Part shown: positions 44,798 to 45,043 of the stretch, one piece after another
How the letters are laid out: every line of letters begins with the position of its first letter
Position numbering within the stretch: the stretch's first letter is position 1
From: a virus
Virus record (IMG/VR): IMGVR_UViG_3300036719_004797
Coordinates: 1-45,043 of that record
DNA: 45,043 nt
Reading direction: 5' to 3' (one strand)
Program-made: the position numbers and the translations under genes
The notes under the pieces: model-generated
What the model saw: only the letters and a program-made list of their open reading frames with translations
Databases searched by the model: none
What the model was told of the DNA's origin: nothing

Positions 44798-45043
44798 TCA
44801 CTTTTCGACAACTTTTGTGCGTTCCAGTAGCCAGCGGAGCGTGGCGCCGTATGTTGCCACTCGCCCACCCTCTCCGTATGACAGGCTGGAAAACCATTGG
44901 ATCGCCTCCCGCTCCGCGTCGGTGAGCGTGGGATGGCTTGTCCGTGCCTCCCACTCCAACTCGCCTATCATCGCGTCGATCATCTCGCCGATGCGGTGGT
45001 CGCATATGCCGCGCAGCCGCTGGCGCAGGCGGGCGTTCGCGTC
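44798..45043 (-). CDS. Small hypothetical protein, C-terminal part (gene crosses the contig joint)
   Basis: This is the same gene as 133-1 after circular closure. In the contig it carries TSHPTLTDAEREAIQWF and ends LRWLLERTKVVEK with TGA at 44798-44800. The 44917-45043 part duplicates bases 1-127, so counting it twice would be wrong. It is paralogous to the 130-324 gene. Thirty-one bases follow before the endonuclease start. Confidence 0.7.
   Translation of the reverse strand, partial: DANARLRQRLRGICDHRIGEMIDAMIGELEWEARTSHPTLTDAEREAIQWFSSLSYGEGGRVATYGATLRWLLERTKVVEK
44917..45043. repeat. Terminal direct repeat, right copy
   Basis: Identical to 1-127. Removing one copy gives a 44,916-bp circle with an uninterrupted gene across the joint. 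Confidence 0.95.

Overview
The window is one complete genome of a temperate, tailed (siphovirus-type) bacteriophage, assembled as a linear contig. The first and last 127 bases are identical (1-127 = 44917-45043), and a gene cut by the contig ends is restored when they are joined, so the molecule is a 44,916-bp circle (or a circularly permuted genome). The DNA is GC-rich. The host cannot be named from sequence alone. A GC-rich Gram-negative, possibly a planctomycete, is my guess from the LamG-type fibre, the phage csrA and the small Cys-rich exported proteins, but this is inference.

Layout. (a) 4823 down to 130, then through the joint to 44422, all on the minus strand and almost all coupled by ATGA/GTGA/TAATG overlaps: early DNA-metabolism genes. 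They are small regulators, CsrA, a Sak4-like ATPase, an SSB-like protein, a PD-(D/E)XK-like nuclease, a DUF1376 replication protein with 12-bp iterons inside its gene, a LexA-type winged helix, DUF3310 and small proteins. (b) 44766 down to 36298: packaging and head (endonuclease, large terminase, portal with a C-terminal extension, protease-major capsid fusion, decoration protein) and a collagen-like fibre. (c) 36291 down to 28652: second collagen-like fibre, a 1011-aa LamG-type fibre, a sugar/methyl-transfer cassette (GH130-like, methyltransferase, glycosyltransferase) and neck/tail-completion genes. (d) 28650 down to 17547: tail tube pair, tail chaperone with a frameshifted extension, tape measure, distal tail proteins, metallopeptidase, metallophosphoesterase and others. 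(e) 17550 down to 14528: membrane proteins and a membrane-anchored papain-like peptidase, a probable lysis region.

The plus strand carries a cytosine-C5 methyltransferase (5017-6042), an integrase (6502-7404) beside an attP that copies the 3' half of a tRNA-Arg(ACG) gene, a roughly 650-bp non-coding locus full of tandem and inverted repeats (7405-8052), and a run of small genes from 8108 to 14531 including ArdC-type antirestriction protein and a primase-polymerase domain. An XRE repressor lies on the minus strand at 5984-6250. Five related promoters drive the right-hand plus-strand genes. Two carry a perfect TACCGATCGGTA palindrome between -35 and -10 and three carry variants. Ten of these genes share an almost identical 14-bp leader, AGGAGCCCGAACCC, ending exactly at the start codon.

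The least explained signal is a dispersed motif, TATTTCGAT (often TATTTCGATAGC), found at least 13 times around the genome in both orientations, inside and outside genes. This is far more often than base composition would give. Together with the iteron-like origin, the operator/promoter family, the leader-repeat family and the fibre-linked glycosylation cassette, it is the most interesting part of the window.
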